The notes under the pieces: model-generated
The model's input: the letters and a program-made list of their open reading frames with translations, nothing else
Databases searched by the model: none
Told to the model about the DNA's origin: nothing
Origin: UBA10365 sp041441915
Lineage (GTDB): Bacteria; Pseudomonadota; Alphaproteobacteria; Rhodobacterales; Rhodobacteraceae
Length of the DNA: 64,000 bases
NCBI GenBank assembly: GCA_041441915.1
Contig: JASDRS010000014.1
Location: 3,916 to 67,915 of the forward strand
Reading direction: 5' to 3'
Shown here: positions 1 to 8,081 of the stretch, piece after piece
How the letters are laid out: the number at the start of each line of letters is the position of its first letter
Numbering within the stretch: position 1 is the first letter of the stretch
Made by a program: the position numbers and the translations under genes

Positions 1-1293
1 ACCATCCGTCGATTGGCCATGGCTGAACCTTATATTGGCTTTACCCTGCGTGATCTTTCGGGCACGGGCGAAGGGCGGATAATTTTTCGCGCTGACCCTG
101 AGAACGGTGATTTTTTTGACGCGCTTTATCACCGCCTGACCCGCGTGGTTGGGGCGGACTTTTCCGATAATGCTTTGCGTATTGATCTTGAAAATCAGGG
201 CCTTCGGTTGATGGGCTATGCAGCCTTGCCCACCTATTCGCGCGGCTCATCGGTGGCGCAATATATGTTTGTAAATGGCCGTCCCGTGCTTGATCGCATG
301 CTTTTTGGGGCTTTGCGCGCCGCCTATATGGATGTTTTATCGCGCAACCGCCACCCTGCTGCGGTCTTGAATATTTGTTGCGATCCGCAATCAGTTGATG
401 TGAATGTGCATCCTGCCAAATCTGAAGTGCGCTTTCGCGATCCTGTTGCGGTGCGTGGGCTGATCGTTTCGGGCTTGCGCCAAGCATTGGCGCAAGCGGG
501 CCACCGCGCGTCAAGCACGGTGGGTGATGAAACCTGCGCTGCCTTTCAAGCGCCCGACTTTACACCGCGCCCTTATCACCTGGAACGCCCCTCGAGGCAA
601 AGCCTGTCCTACGCCTTTCACATGCAGGCGCCCACACCAGTAACTTTGGCAGGGTTTGAAGATGTGCCATCGGGACGTTTTGAAAATCACACTGACTCAG
701 AGGCTGATCTTTCCAAACCCTTAGGTGCGGCACGCGCCCAATTGCACGAAAACTACATCGTCGCCCAAACTGAAACAGGCATGGTGATCGTGGACCAACA
801 TGCTGCCCATGAGCGGCTGGTTTATGAACGCTTAAAAACCGCACGTGACACGGTCGGCATCACCGCCCAAGCCCTTTTGATTCCAGAAATTGTCGAGCTG
901 AGCGCCCAAGAAGCTGAGCGCCTACTTGAGATTGCTCCTGAACTAGCCAGCTTGGGCCTCGTGATCGAAGCCTTCGGTGGTAGTGCGATCGTGGTACGTG
1001 AAACCCCGGCAATACTTGGTGCAACTAATGGGGCTGGATTGCTGCACGATATTTTGGACGATCTGTCGGATCTCGGCCATTCTGAAAGGCTTCAGGCCTT
1101 GATGGATGCTGTTTTGTCGCGCATGGCCTGCCATGGTTCGGTGCGCTCGGGGCGCCATATGAGGGCTGCTGAGATGAATGCGCTGTTGCGGGAAATGGAA
1201 GCCACGCCAAACTCTGGCCAATGTAACCATGGCCGCCCGACCTATGTTGCGCTGAAATTAACCGATATAGAAAGATTGTTTGGGCGAAGATGA
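1..1293 (+). CDS. mutL: DNA mismatch repair protein MutL, 5' end outside the window
   Basis: The open frame runs from the first base, so the gene starts upstream; an apparent TTG start at 13 is only the first start-like codon. About 430 residues are visible. They hold the end of the GHKL ATPase region (NVHPAKSEVRF, the conserved MutL segment), a variable linker, and the C-terminal dimerisation/endonuclease domain. The metal-binding signature DQHA-x2-E-x4-E is intact at bases 793-828, and ACHGS and CNHGRP follow near the end (CPHGRP is usual, so Pro is replaced by Asn). This makes it a nicking-type MutL, as in most bacteria without MutH. MutL couples MutS mismatch recognition to strand incision. 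The stop overlaps the next start (ATGA), so translation is probably coupled to rmuC. Confidence 0.96.
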   Translation, partial: TIRRLAMAEPYIGFTLRDLSGTGEGRIIFRADPENGDFFDALYHRLTRVVGADFSDNALRIDLENQGLRLMGYAALPTYSRGSSVAQYMFVNGRPVLDRMLFGALRAAYMDVLSRNRHPAAVLNICCDPQSVDVNVHPAKSEVRFRDPVAVRGLIVSGLRQALAQAGHRASSTVGDETCAAFQAPDFTPRPYHLERPSRQSLSYAFHMQAPTPVTLAGFEDVPSGRFENHTDSEADLSKPLGAARAQLHENYIVAQTETGMVIVDQHAAHERLVYERLKTARDTVGITAQALLIPEIVELSAQEAERLLEIAPELASLGLVIEAFGGSAIVVRETPAILGATNGAGLLHDILDDLSDLGHSERLQALMDAVLSRMACHGSVRSGRHMRAAEMNALLREMEATPNSGQCNHGRPTYVALKLTDIERLFGRR

Positions 1294-2468
1294 TCAAGAT
1301 TATGGGACAAAATTTTCCGCTTAATGACCCCATCTTTTGGGGCGTTTCGGCAGTGATTCTGGTGGTGATATTTTTACTGGTCAGCACTGCGCGCGCAGCG
1401 GCACGAGCCGCGAGTTTGGCGCAACCCATGATGAATGAAATGGGCTGGATGTCGCAACGTGTGCAATCCTTGTCTGAGGGGCAAGAGCGTTTGGCGGGTG
1501 GTTTGCACCATGTTTCTGAAAACCAAAGTATGTCCCAAACTGCTATGTTGAAAATGATGGAAAAGCGCCTTTCTGAAGTGCAAGCTGCGATGACAGAAAA
1601 TCTGATGGGCAGTTCAACCAAAACCGCCCAATCCTTGGGCGAACTAAATCAAAGGCTTGAAACTATCGATAAGGCGCAGGCCAATATTGAAAAGCTTTCG
1701 GGCAACGTATTGTCGTTGCAGGATATTTTGTCCAACAAGCAAACGCGGGGGGCTTTTGGCGAAATCCAGCTGCATGACATTGTTCTTAAAGCACTGCCGT
1801 CGGACAGCTATACTATGCAAGCCACGCTTTCGAACGGCAAAAGGCCGGACTGCTTGATTCATTTGCCCAATCCCCCTGGCCCGATCGTGATCGACAGCAA
1901 ATTCCCACTAGAAGGTTTTGAGGCCCTGCGCCGCGCTCAAACAGCCCCTGAAACACTTGACGCGCAGCGTGCTTTCCGCACTTCGGTGCGCAGCCATATT
2001 CGCGTGATTTCTGAAAAATATATACTCGAAGGTGAAACTGCCGACGGCGCTTTGATGTTTTTGCCGTCAGAATCTGTTTATGCAGAGCTTCACTCGAACT
2101 TCCCCGAATTGGTGCGAGAAGGCTTTGCGGCGCGGGTTTGGATCGTGTCGCCCACTACCTGTATGGCCACGCTCAACACGATGCGGGCAGTTTTGAAAGA
2201 TGCGCGCATGCGCGAACAGGCGGGGGCAATTAGGCGAGAATTAGGCGAGCTTTACAAAGACCTTGAACGTATGGTCGCCCGCGTTGAAAATCTTGACCGC
2301 CATTTCGGTCAAGCTGCCAAAGATATTGACGAGATCAAAATCTCAACCGAAAAGGCTGCAAAACGTGCGCGCCGCTTAGATAACTTTGATTTTGAAGAAC
2401 TGTCACAGGGCGCAGATATTCCCGTGATCGCACCCATCGCACCAAAAGTTTTGAGTAACAAAATCTAA
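1290..2468 (+). CDS. rmuC: DNA recombination protein RmuC
   Basis: 392 residues. An N-terminal hydrophobic helix (residues about 11-30) is followed by a long charged, coiled-coil-like stretch (about 40-150). The conserved RmuC domain comes next, recognisable from GAFGEIQLHDI, VIDSKFPLEGFEAL and the LPSESVYAEL segment. RmuC proteins are membrane-anchored nuclease-fold proteins that limit DNA inversions and rearrangements; the biochemical role is not well fixed. The ATG at 1290 overlaps the mutL stop by four bases, so the two are likely co-transcribed. Its stop overlaps the convergent chrR stop by four bases, leaving no room for an intergenic terminator. Confidence 0.93.
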   Translation: MIKIMGQNFPLNDPIFWGVSAVILVVIFLLVSTARAAARAASLAQPMMNEMGWMSQRVQSLSEGQERLAGGLHHVSENQSMSQTAMLKMMEKRLSEVQAAMTENLMGSSTKTAQSLGELNQRLETIDKAQANIEKLSGNVLSLQDILSNKQTRGAFGEIQLHDIVLKALPSDSYTMQATLSNGKRPDCLIHLPNPPGPIVIDSKFPLEGFEALRRAQTAPETLDAQRAFRTSVRSHIRVISEKYILEGETADGALMFLPSESVYAELHSNFPELVREGFAARVWIVSPTTCMATLNTMRAVLKDARMREQAGAIRRELGELYKDLERMVARVENLDRHFGQAAKDIDEIKISTEKAAKRARRLDNFDFEELSQGADIPVIAPIAPKVLSNKI

Positions 2469-3112
2469 ATATTAAAAAAGGGTTGCAACATACGCCGTAA
2501 AATCGATTTAAATTGTAACGGCGCATCGGTCACGGCCAAGCAAATACAATTTATAGCTGTGTCTGCGATTGGCGTATGTTGTAACGATTCATCAGCAATT
2601 TCAACATCACCGACGCCAAATTGACCCGTACTGTCGGCAAAGGCGCCTTGCAAAACCAAAGTAAGCTCAAGCCCACCATGCCCGTGATCGGGCACTTTCA
2701 TTCCTGCAGGAATATAAAGCAGGCGCGCAGTTTGGCGGCCTTTAGTTTTCAAAATACATTGGCGTACACCCATCCCAAGCGCACGCCATTTCACGTTGTC
2801 AAGCCCGCCGCCCACATAGTCATGCAGAGGGGCGGGCAAAACCGACGGGGACACTACTTTGCGTACGTGCACCAGTGCGCGATCATTAGGGTTTGTGATA
2901 AGGTTCAAGGTCTTTTGCAAACTGTCGGTATTCACATTCACCTCGTGCATTTCATCTACCATTATGCCTCCCAAAGCCTCGTATGCGGCGGCAGAAGCTC
3001 GGCAATCATCGCACATGGAGATGTGAACAGCTGCAGCCAAACCATAGGCTTCGGGAAGGGTGCCTGCTGCATAGGCCATAATAAAGGTTTCGGAAAGATG
3101 GTGTTTGATCAT
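2465..3112 (-). CDS. chrR: ChrR-type anti-sigma factor (zinc anti-sigma domain plus cupin)
   Basis: 215 residues. The N-terminal ZAS domain has the zinc ligands His5, His30, Cys34 and Cys37, each one position earlier than the ligands known in Rhodobacter sphaeroides ChrR. The C-terminal cupin (about 110-200) carries the HGHGGLE metal motif and a later His in ESLQHTP, matching the second zinc site. In R. sphaeroides ChrR holds RpoE inactive until singlet oxygen triggers its destruction. It lies ten bases after the sigma gene on the same strand, which is the standard rpoE-chrR operon. All key ligands are present, so the switch should work. Confidence 0.94.
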   Translation of the reverse strand: MIKHHLSETFIMAYAAGTLPEAYGLAAAVHISMCDDCRASAAAYEALGGIMVDEMHEVNVNTDSLQKTLNLITNPNDRALVHVRKVVSPSVLPAPLHDYVGGGLDNVKWRALGMGVRQCILKTKGRQTARLLYIPAGMKVPDHGHGGLELTLVLQGAFADSTGQFGVGDVEIADESLQHTPIADTAINCICLAVTDAPLQFKSILRRMLQPFFNI

Positions 3113-3122
3113 GATGTTAATC

Positions 3123-3665
3123 CTACTGCATCATTTTGTGGCGTAATCTTTCAAGCGCCAATCTAATTCTAGATTTGATCGTACCCAAAGGTAGACCTGT
3201 TTCTTGCGTCAATTGTGAATGGGATAGGTCGGCGAAATAAGCCCGCTCGATCAAGGCGCGCTGGTTTTGCGGCAAAGTTGCAATCGCGGCGCTTAAGCGT
3301 TCATTGTCTTCAGCAATTACCATCGCTTCGTCTTGGTCGGGTGCCGCTTCAGGTCCCCACGGCAGATCTTCGGGTTCAGGGCGGTGCTCCTTGCGGATCA
3401 CATCAATGCGGCGGTTGCGAGCAATGGTGAAAATCCAAGTAGCGACCGAGGCGCGACTTGGGTCAAACAAATGTGCCTTCAGCCAAAGGGTTGCCATTAC
3501 ATCTTGCACGCATTCTTCTGCCAAGCTTGCAGATGAGCCAGACTTCATCAAAAACCCCTTAATTCGCGGCGCAAAGTGTGAGAAAAGTGCAGCAAATGCT
3601 TTGCTGTCTTGGTTGTCGCGCACACGAATTAGAAGGGCTGTCCAATCTTGGTTGATCAAAGCCAT
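3123..3665 (-). CDS. rpoE: ECF sigma factor RpoE (ChrR-partner type)
   Basis: 180 residues from the chosen start (MALINQ). Region 2 is in FAALFSHFAPRIKGFL through ATWIFTIARNRRID; region 4 is in TLPQNQRALIERAYF through GTIKSRIRLALERLR. The frame stays open upstream to 3794. I reject those starts because the likely promoter sits at 3781-3810 on this strand, so a start at 3794 would precede transcription. A GTG two codons earlier (3671) is an alternative, with AGGGA at a suitable distance. Paired with chrR, this sigma factor should direct the singlet-oxygen response, including its own promoter and the divergent operon at 3888. Confidence 0.93.
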   Translation of the reverse strand: MALINQDWTALLIRVRDNQDSKAFAALFSHFAPRIKGFLMKSGSSASLAEECVQDVMATLWLKAHLFDPSRASVATWIFTIARNRRIDVIRKEHRPEPEDLPWGPEAAPDQDEAMVIAEDNERLSAAIATLPQNQRALIERAYFADLSHSQLTQETGLPLGTIKSRIRLALERLRHKMMQ

Positions 3666-3780
3666 CGGCACGTTATTTGGGTCCCTATATCTATCAGTCT
3701 GTAATGAAACACCATTTTCATGCCCTTGGAAAGGCACTGAAAGATGTTTATTTTTATATTCATAAGACTTTATCATGTAC

Positions 3781-3810
3781 AAGATACGGGACATTAAGGG
3801 GTTTGGATCA
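3781..3810 (-). promoter_or_regulatory. Candidate RpoE-dependent promoter of rpoE-chrR
   Basis: On the minus strand TGATCC (3810-3805) is followed after 18 bases by TATCTT (3786-3781), preceded by CG, giving TGATCC-N16-CGTA. This fits the TGATCC/CGTA pattern I associate with ChrR-partnered ECF sigma factors. Start of transcription would fall near 3774, leaving an untranslated leader of about 110 bases before rpoE. Confidence 0.6.
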
Positions 3811-3829
3811 TTTCGATTAGGAATTGGGC

Positions 3830-3859
3830 TGATCTAATTGACCTTTGACTTCGTATATT
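3830..3859 (+). promoter_or_regulatory. Candidate RpoE-dependent promoter of the stress operon
   Basis: TGATCT (3830-3835), an 18-base spacer ending in CG, then TATATT (3854-3859). The spacing and the CGTA core are identical to those of the divergent rpoE promoter. Transcription would start about 20 bases before the ATG at 3888. The repetition of the same unusual architecture on both strands of one short gap is the main support. Confidence 0.6.
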
Positions 3860-3887
3860 AAGCAGTTGCCCTATTGAAAGATGTTTC

Positions 3888-5177
3888 ATGCCATTCGAGA
3901 ATCCGACACATCTATCACGCTCCATTGCCATTGTGGGTGGCGGCATTTCGGGAATGGCCGCTGCACATCTATTGGCGCGCTATCATCGGGTGACTTTGTT
4001 TGAAGCGGGGCCGCGATTGGGCGGGCATGCGCGTACGGTGATAGCCGGTAAAAATGGCGATCAGCCTGTAGATACGGGTTTTATCGTTTATAATAATGTG
4101 AATTACCCCAATTTGGTTGCCCTATTTCAAGAGCTTAATGTGCCGGTGGTAAAAAGTGATATGAGCTTTGGTGCCTCGATCAACGGTGGTGCTTTGGAAT
4201 TTAGCCTGTCCAGCTTAAAGGGAGTTTTCGCGCAAAAGCGCAATTTGTTTAATCCAAGTTATTTGCAGATGCTGCGTGACATTGTCTATTTCAACAAACA
4301 TGGCGCGGCCGCAGCCTCTGATCCAACTTTGACCATTGGGGATTATTTAGAAAAGCTCAACACTGGCGCCTGGTTTTGTGATTATTATATATTGCCGCTT
4401 TCTGGGGCGATTTGGTCAACGCCGGTGCAGGGGATTTTGGATTTTCCGGCGCAGGCAATGATTAATTTTTTTCAAAACCACAACCTGATGCAGGTTTCAG
4501 GGCAGCATCAATGGTATACTATTTCAGGTGGGTCGATCGAATATGTCAAGCGCCTAAGTAACGCCTTGCAAAAGGCTGGTGTTGAAATTCGTCTTTCCTG
4601 CCCAATAAAAGCAGTGCGCCGGACTGATGCTGGGGCCCAGATGCGCGCCTTGGGCGGCACATGGGAAGCTTTTGATGATGTGATTTTTGCCACCCATGCC
4701 GATGATAGTTTGGCGCTTTTGCAAGATAAAAGCAGTGCCGAGGCTGCCGCCCTATCAGCCGTGCGTTATCAAACTAATGATATTGTACTTCATGCCGACG
4801 CAAGGTTGATGCCTAAACGAAAAGCAGCCTGGTCTAGCTGGGTTTACTGTCAACCCGAAGGCCAAAGACCTGAACGCATTGATCTGACCTATTGGATGAA
4901 CAATTTGCAAGCCATCCCGCAAGAGGATCCTTTGTTTGTCACTCTTAACCCTAATCAGCCGATTGATGATGCGCTTATTTATGACATCAGCAGTTTTCGC
5001 CACCCAGTCTATGATCTGGCCGCATTGGAAGCGCAAGGTAAGGTGCGCGCCATGAACGGGGCGCGCAATACCTGGTTTTGTGGGGCCTGGATGCGCCATG
5101 GCTTTCACGAAGACGGTTTCGCTAGCGCGCTCGAGGTGGCCCAGCACCTGCTTGCCCGCCATTCTGTGGCATTATGA
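3888..5177 (+). CDS. FAD-dependent amine-oxidase-family protein, first gene of the RpoE-linked operon
   Basis: 429 residues. An N-terminal dinucleotide-binding fold (IAIVGGGISGMAAAH, then an acidic residue at LFEAGPRLGGHA) is typical of the flavin amine oxidase/desaturase superfamily. The family includes squalene- and carotenoid-desaturase-like enzymes. Close relatives in Rhodobacter sphaeroides belong to the RpoE/ChrR regulon and, as I recall, are linked to unusual (furan) fatty acid formation that counters singlet oxygen. It heads a tight four-gene operon; its stop overlaps the next start by four bases. The substrate is inferred from context, not from sequence. No signal peptide is seen, so it is probably cytoplasmic or peripheral to the membrane. 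Confidence 0.88.
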   Translation: MPFENPTHLSRSIAIVGGGISGMAAAHLLARYHRVTLFEAGPRLGGHARTVIAGKNGDQPVDTGFIVYNNVNYPNLVALFQELNVPVVKSDMSFGASINGGALEFSLSSLKGVFAQKRNLFNPSYLQMLRDIVYFNKHGAAAASDPTLTIGDYLEKLNTGAWFCDYYILPLSGAIWSTPVQGILDFPAQAMINFFQNHNLMQVSGQHQWYTISGGSIEYVKRLSNALQKAGVEIRLSCPIKAVRRTDAGAQMRALGGTWEAFDDVIFATHADDSLALLQDKSSAEAAALSAVRYQTNDIVLHADARLMPKRKAAWSSWVYCQPEGQRPERIDLTYWMNNLQAIPQEDPLFVTLNPNQPIDDALIYDISSFRHPVYDLAALEAQGKVRAMNGARNTWFCGAWMRHGFHEDGFASALEVAQHLLARHSVAL

Positions 5178-5929
5178 CCGCTCAGATTGACCATATCGCA
5201 GGCGTCACCTTTCATAGCCGCAAGGGTGGCCTGGACAACAGCTTTCGTTATGGGATCGACTATGTTTTGCTTGATCCGGACCACGCCAAAGGGCCTGCCT
5301 TTTTTTCGCTTAACCGTGCTAATTTCGCGGCGATTTACGACCAAGATCACGGCGGCCCCCCTAATATGGGGCGTGGCAGTGCGTGGGCGCACGATGTTTT
5401 AGCCGCCCACAATCACCCAGCTGCGGCTCAGATTTTGCTTTTGGCGCAGCCGCGAATTTTGGGCCATGTGTTTAACCCCGTCAGCTTTTGGCTTTGCTAT
5501 GATGTGGAGCAGAATTTAACGGCAGTGATTGCCGAAGTGTCAAACACTTCTGGTGATAGGCATTCCTACCTATGCGCCAAGCCAGATGCCGCACCCATCA
5601 GTCGCGAGGACGTGCTGAGCGCGCAAAAAACCTTTCACGTCTCGCCCTTTTTGCCGGTTGCGGGTGGCTATAAATTCCGTTTTGATATTAGATCTAATCA
5701 AATAGGCATTTGGATTGATTACGCAGGCCCTGAAGGTGGGCTTTTGGCGACGCTGACGGGAAAAAGACGCTTGCTTACTAATTTTAGCCTTTTTTGCGCG
5801 GCCATGCGCCGCCCCTTTGGGTCGCGCCGTGTGTTGGTCTTGATTTATTGGCAAGCGATGAAGTTGCTTTTTAAAGGCGCGCGGTTTCGATCGAACCCCC
5901 AACCTCCCGCACATGACGTGTCGAAGTAG
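5174..5929 (+). CDS. DUF1365 family protein
   Basis: 251 residues. Recognised as DUF1365 from the opening FHSRKGGLDNSFRYGIDY and the conserved segment PRILGHVFNPVSFWLCYD, then FHVSPFLPVAGGYKF. Function is not established. DUF1365 genes nearly always sit beside an amine oxidase and a fatty-acid methyltransferase of the cyclopropane type, which points to lipid modification. No such methyltransferase lies in this operon, so if the pathway needs one it must be encoded elsewhere. The ATG overlaps the upstream stop, and the downstream GTG shares a base with its TAG, so the operon is translationally coupled. Confidence 0.85.
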   Translation: MTAQIDHIAGVTFHSRKGGLDNSFRYGIDYVLLDPDHAKGPAFFSLNRANFAAIYDQDHGGPPNMGRGSAWAHDVLAAHNHPAAAQILLLAQPRILGHVFNPVSFWLCYDVEQNLTAVIAEVSNTSGDRHSYLCAKPDAAPISREDVLSAQKTFHVSPFLPVAGGYKFRFDIRSNQIGIWIDYAGPEGGLLATLTGKRRLLTNFSLFCAAMRRPFGSRRVLVLIYWQAMKLLFKGARFRSNPQPPAHDVSK

Positions 5930-7182
5930 TGAGCATCACACGCCAAAAACTGCCAGCCTGGGCGCTTTTTTCGGCCATGATTTCGATGGCGGGATTGCCT
6001 ATCTATATGCATGCCCCCAAATATTATGTTGATACCTATCAGATCAGCCTCAGTGCGTTGGGGGCGACACTTTTTGTTGTGCGCTTGATCGATGTGGTGC
6101 AAGACCCACTTTTGGGTTGGGTCGCACAGCACTATCAAAACCGGCGCGGCTTGATCGTCAGTGTTTCGGGTAGCGCTATGGCACTTGGCATGGTGGGGCT
6201 GTTTGCTGTTACCCCGTCCTTCGCGCCACTTTTGTGGTTTGGGCTTTGTTTGATAATGCTTTTTTCTGCCTTTTCTATGGCGAGCATTTGCTTTTATGCC
6301 CAAGGCATTGGTAAAGCGCAAACTCTTGGGCCGTTGGGCCATGTTCGCTTAGCAGGGTGGCGCGAGGGCGGCGCCTTGCTGGGCGTGTCTTTGGCTGCAG
6401 TGATTCCCCTAGCTTTGTCGGGTATGATAGAGGCACCCTTCGCGGGCCTTGCTCTTGGATTTGGCCCGTTGGTGCTTTTGGCACTTTGGTTCATGCGAGA
6501 TGAATGGCATTCGGGTATGCCAGTACCACTTAAGCCAATTTCACTTTTGGCATTGTTGAGGCAAAAGACCACGAGACGCTATTTGATCTTGGCGCTTTTA
6601 AATGGTGCGCCTGTGGCCGTGACTTCGACCCTCTTTTTGTTTTTTGTTGAAAGCCGTTTGCAAAGCCAAGCGGCGGCGGGACCGCTTTTGCTTTTGTTCT
6701 TTTTGGCCGCGGCTCTGTCCGCTCCTCTTTGGGCGCGCCTGGCGGGGAGTTATGGGTCCAAGCTGATGTTGCAAGTGGGCATGATTTTGGCGATCCTTAC
6801 CTTTGGTTGTGCTCTGCTGGTTAGTGCGGGGCAGGTGATGGGCTTTGCGCTAATTTGCTTAGTCTCGGGTATGGCGCTTGGAGCTGATATGACGCTCTTA
6901 CCCGCCATCTTCGCCCGCCATCTTGAAGCCACATGGGGGCGCGATGCTTCAGCGCTGGGCTTTGGGCTTTGGGCGTTTGTTTCAAAGTTTTCGTTGGCTT
7001 TAGCAGCAGTAATTTTGCTGCCCGCACTTGACCACGTTGGCTATGGTGCAGGCCGAGAAAACTCGGCCCAATCGCTTTGGGCATTAAGCGCTCTTTACAC
7101 GCTATTCCCTTGTTTTTTGAAATGTGCCGCGCTGGTGCTTTTGACAGTCACAAGGATCAGAGAACCAAATGGCAGACTTTAA
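5929..7182 (+). CDS. Major facilitator / GPH-type transporter
   Basis: 417 residues with about twelve hydrophobic segments. Features of the glycoside-pentoside-hexuronide cation symporter group include RLIDVVQDPLLGW near residue 45 and the charged loop after the second membrane helix. It starts at a GTG that shares its first base with the last base of the DUF1365 stop. Homologues occupy the same position in the RpoE regulon operon of Rhodobacter sphaeroides. The cargo is unknown; a lipid-related or lysolipid substrate would fit the neighbours but cannot be shown from sequence. Confidence 0.82.
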   Translation: MSITRQKLPAWALFSAMISMAGLPIYMHAPKYYVDTYQISLSALGATLFVVRLIDVVQDPLLGWVAQHYQNRRGLIVSVSGSAMALGMVGLFAVTPSFAPLLWFGLCLIMLFSAFSMASICFYAQGIGKAQTLGPLGHVRLAGWREGGALLGVSLAAVIPLALSGMIEAPFAGLALGFGPLVLLALWFMRDEWHSGMPVPLKPISLLALLRQKTTRRYLILALLNGAPVAVTSTLFLFFVESRLQSQAAAGPLLLLFFLAAALSAPLWARLAGSYGSKLMLQVGMILAILTFGCALLVSAGQVMGFALICLVSGMALGADMTLLPAIFARHLEATWGRDASALGFGLWAFVSKFSLALAAVILLPALDHVGYGAGRENSAQSLWALSALYTLFPCFLKCAALVLLTVTRIREPNGRL

Positions 7183-7197
7183 CAGATAGGGCTTTTT

Positions 7198-7947
7198 ATG
7201 GAGTGGCAGGGTAAAAAATATTGGTTGGTTGGTGCTTCCGATGGGCTTGGCTTGGCACTTGCACAAGTGCTTTCAACTAAAGGGGCCGAGGTAGTTCTTT
7301 CGGCGCGCTCGCTTTCTGCGCTGGAAAGGGCCGCTGATCTATTGCCGAACAAGGCCCATGTTCTTGCGCTTGATGTCGCTGATGGCGCAGCAGTCAGGAG
7401 GGCGGCCCAACACTTGGGGCCGATAGATGGCGTTGTTTATCTAGCGGGTGTCTATTGGCCTATGAGAGCACAAGAGTGGCAAGCCGATCAGGTAGAAGCT
7501 ATGTGTGATATTAATTTCACGGGCTGTGCGCGGGTGATTGGCGCCGTGCTTCCGGGCATGATCGCTCGCAACCAAGGCCATATTGTGATCACGGGCAGCC
7601 TGTCTGGTTTTCGTGGCTTGCCTGGCGCCATTGGTTACGCCGCGTCAAAATCTGGCGTCATGGCATTGGCAGAATCGCTTTACTGCGATTTGCGCGACAG
7701 CCCCATTCGCGTACAGTTGGCCAATCCAGGTTTTATTAAAACGCGCCTGACCGACAAGAATGATTTTGCCATGCCCTTCATGATGACTGCACCAGAAGCC
7801 GCTGCCCATATAGTTGACCTGATGGAAAGCCGCACTTTTAAAGTGAGCTTTCCAACCGTCTTTTCTTGGCTCTTTCGTTTGTCGCAATTTATGCCAGATT
7901 GGCTTTATTATCCGATTTTCGCCCCAAGCGCAAAAAAAGACGCTTAA
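7198..7947 (+). CDS. Short-chain dehydrogenase/reductase, last gene of the RpoE-linked operon
   Basis: 249 residues. Classical SDR features: a glycine-rich cofactor site GASDGLGLAL near residue 12, a catalytic Ser in VITGSLSGF and YAASK (Tyr/Lys). It follows the transporter by 15 bases with no terminator between. The C-terminal 40 residues are hydrophobic (WLFRLSQFMPDWLYYPIF), suggesting membrane contact, as would suit a lipid-acting enzyme. The substrate is unknown. Placement suggests a redox step in the same membrane-protection pathway as the amine oxidase and the DUF1365 protein. Confidence 0.85.
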   Translation: MEWQGKKYWLVGASDGLGLALAQVLSTKGAEVVLSARSLSALERAADLLPNKAHVLALDVADGAAVRRAAQHLGPIDGVVYLAGVYWPMRAQEWQADQVEAMCDINFTGCARVIGAVLPGMIARNQGHIVITGSLSGFRGLPGAIGYAASKSGVMALAESLYCDLRDSPIRVQLANPGFIKTRLTDKNDFAMPFMMTAPEAAAHIVDLMESRTFKVSFPTVFSWLFRLSQFMPDWLYYPIFAPSAKKDA

Positions 7948-8081
7948 TTTGCAAAAATTTCATCTATTTGGGTCCTGTCACTTGGTGCCTGTAACCATTC
8001 ATTGCCTCTGCGCATAATCTAGGCAATAAGGGCGCTGGCTCACCTAAATAAGATAAACGCTTATAAGAGGAACCTGGCAGT

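Noticed and set aside
1025..1621. 198-codon minus-strand frame across mutL-rmuC
   Set aside because: Spans two real genes on the opposite strand and has no family features.
2621..3166. 181-codon plus-strand frame over chrR
   Set aside because: Fully antisense to a gene with conserved zinc ligands; composition is that of a shadow.
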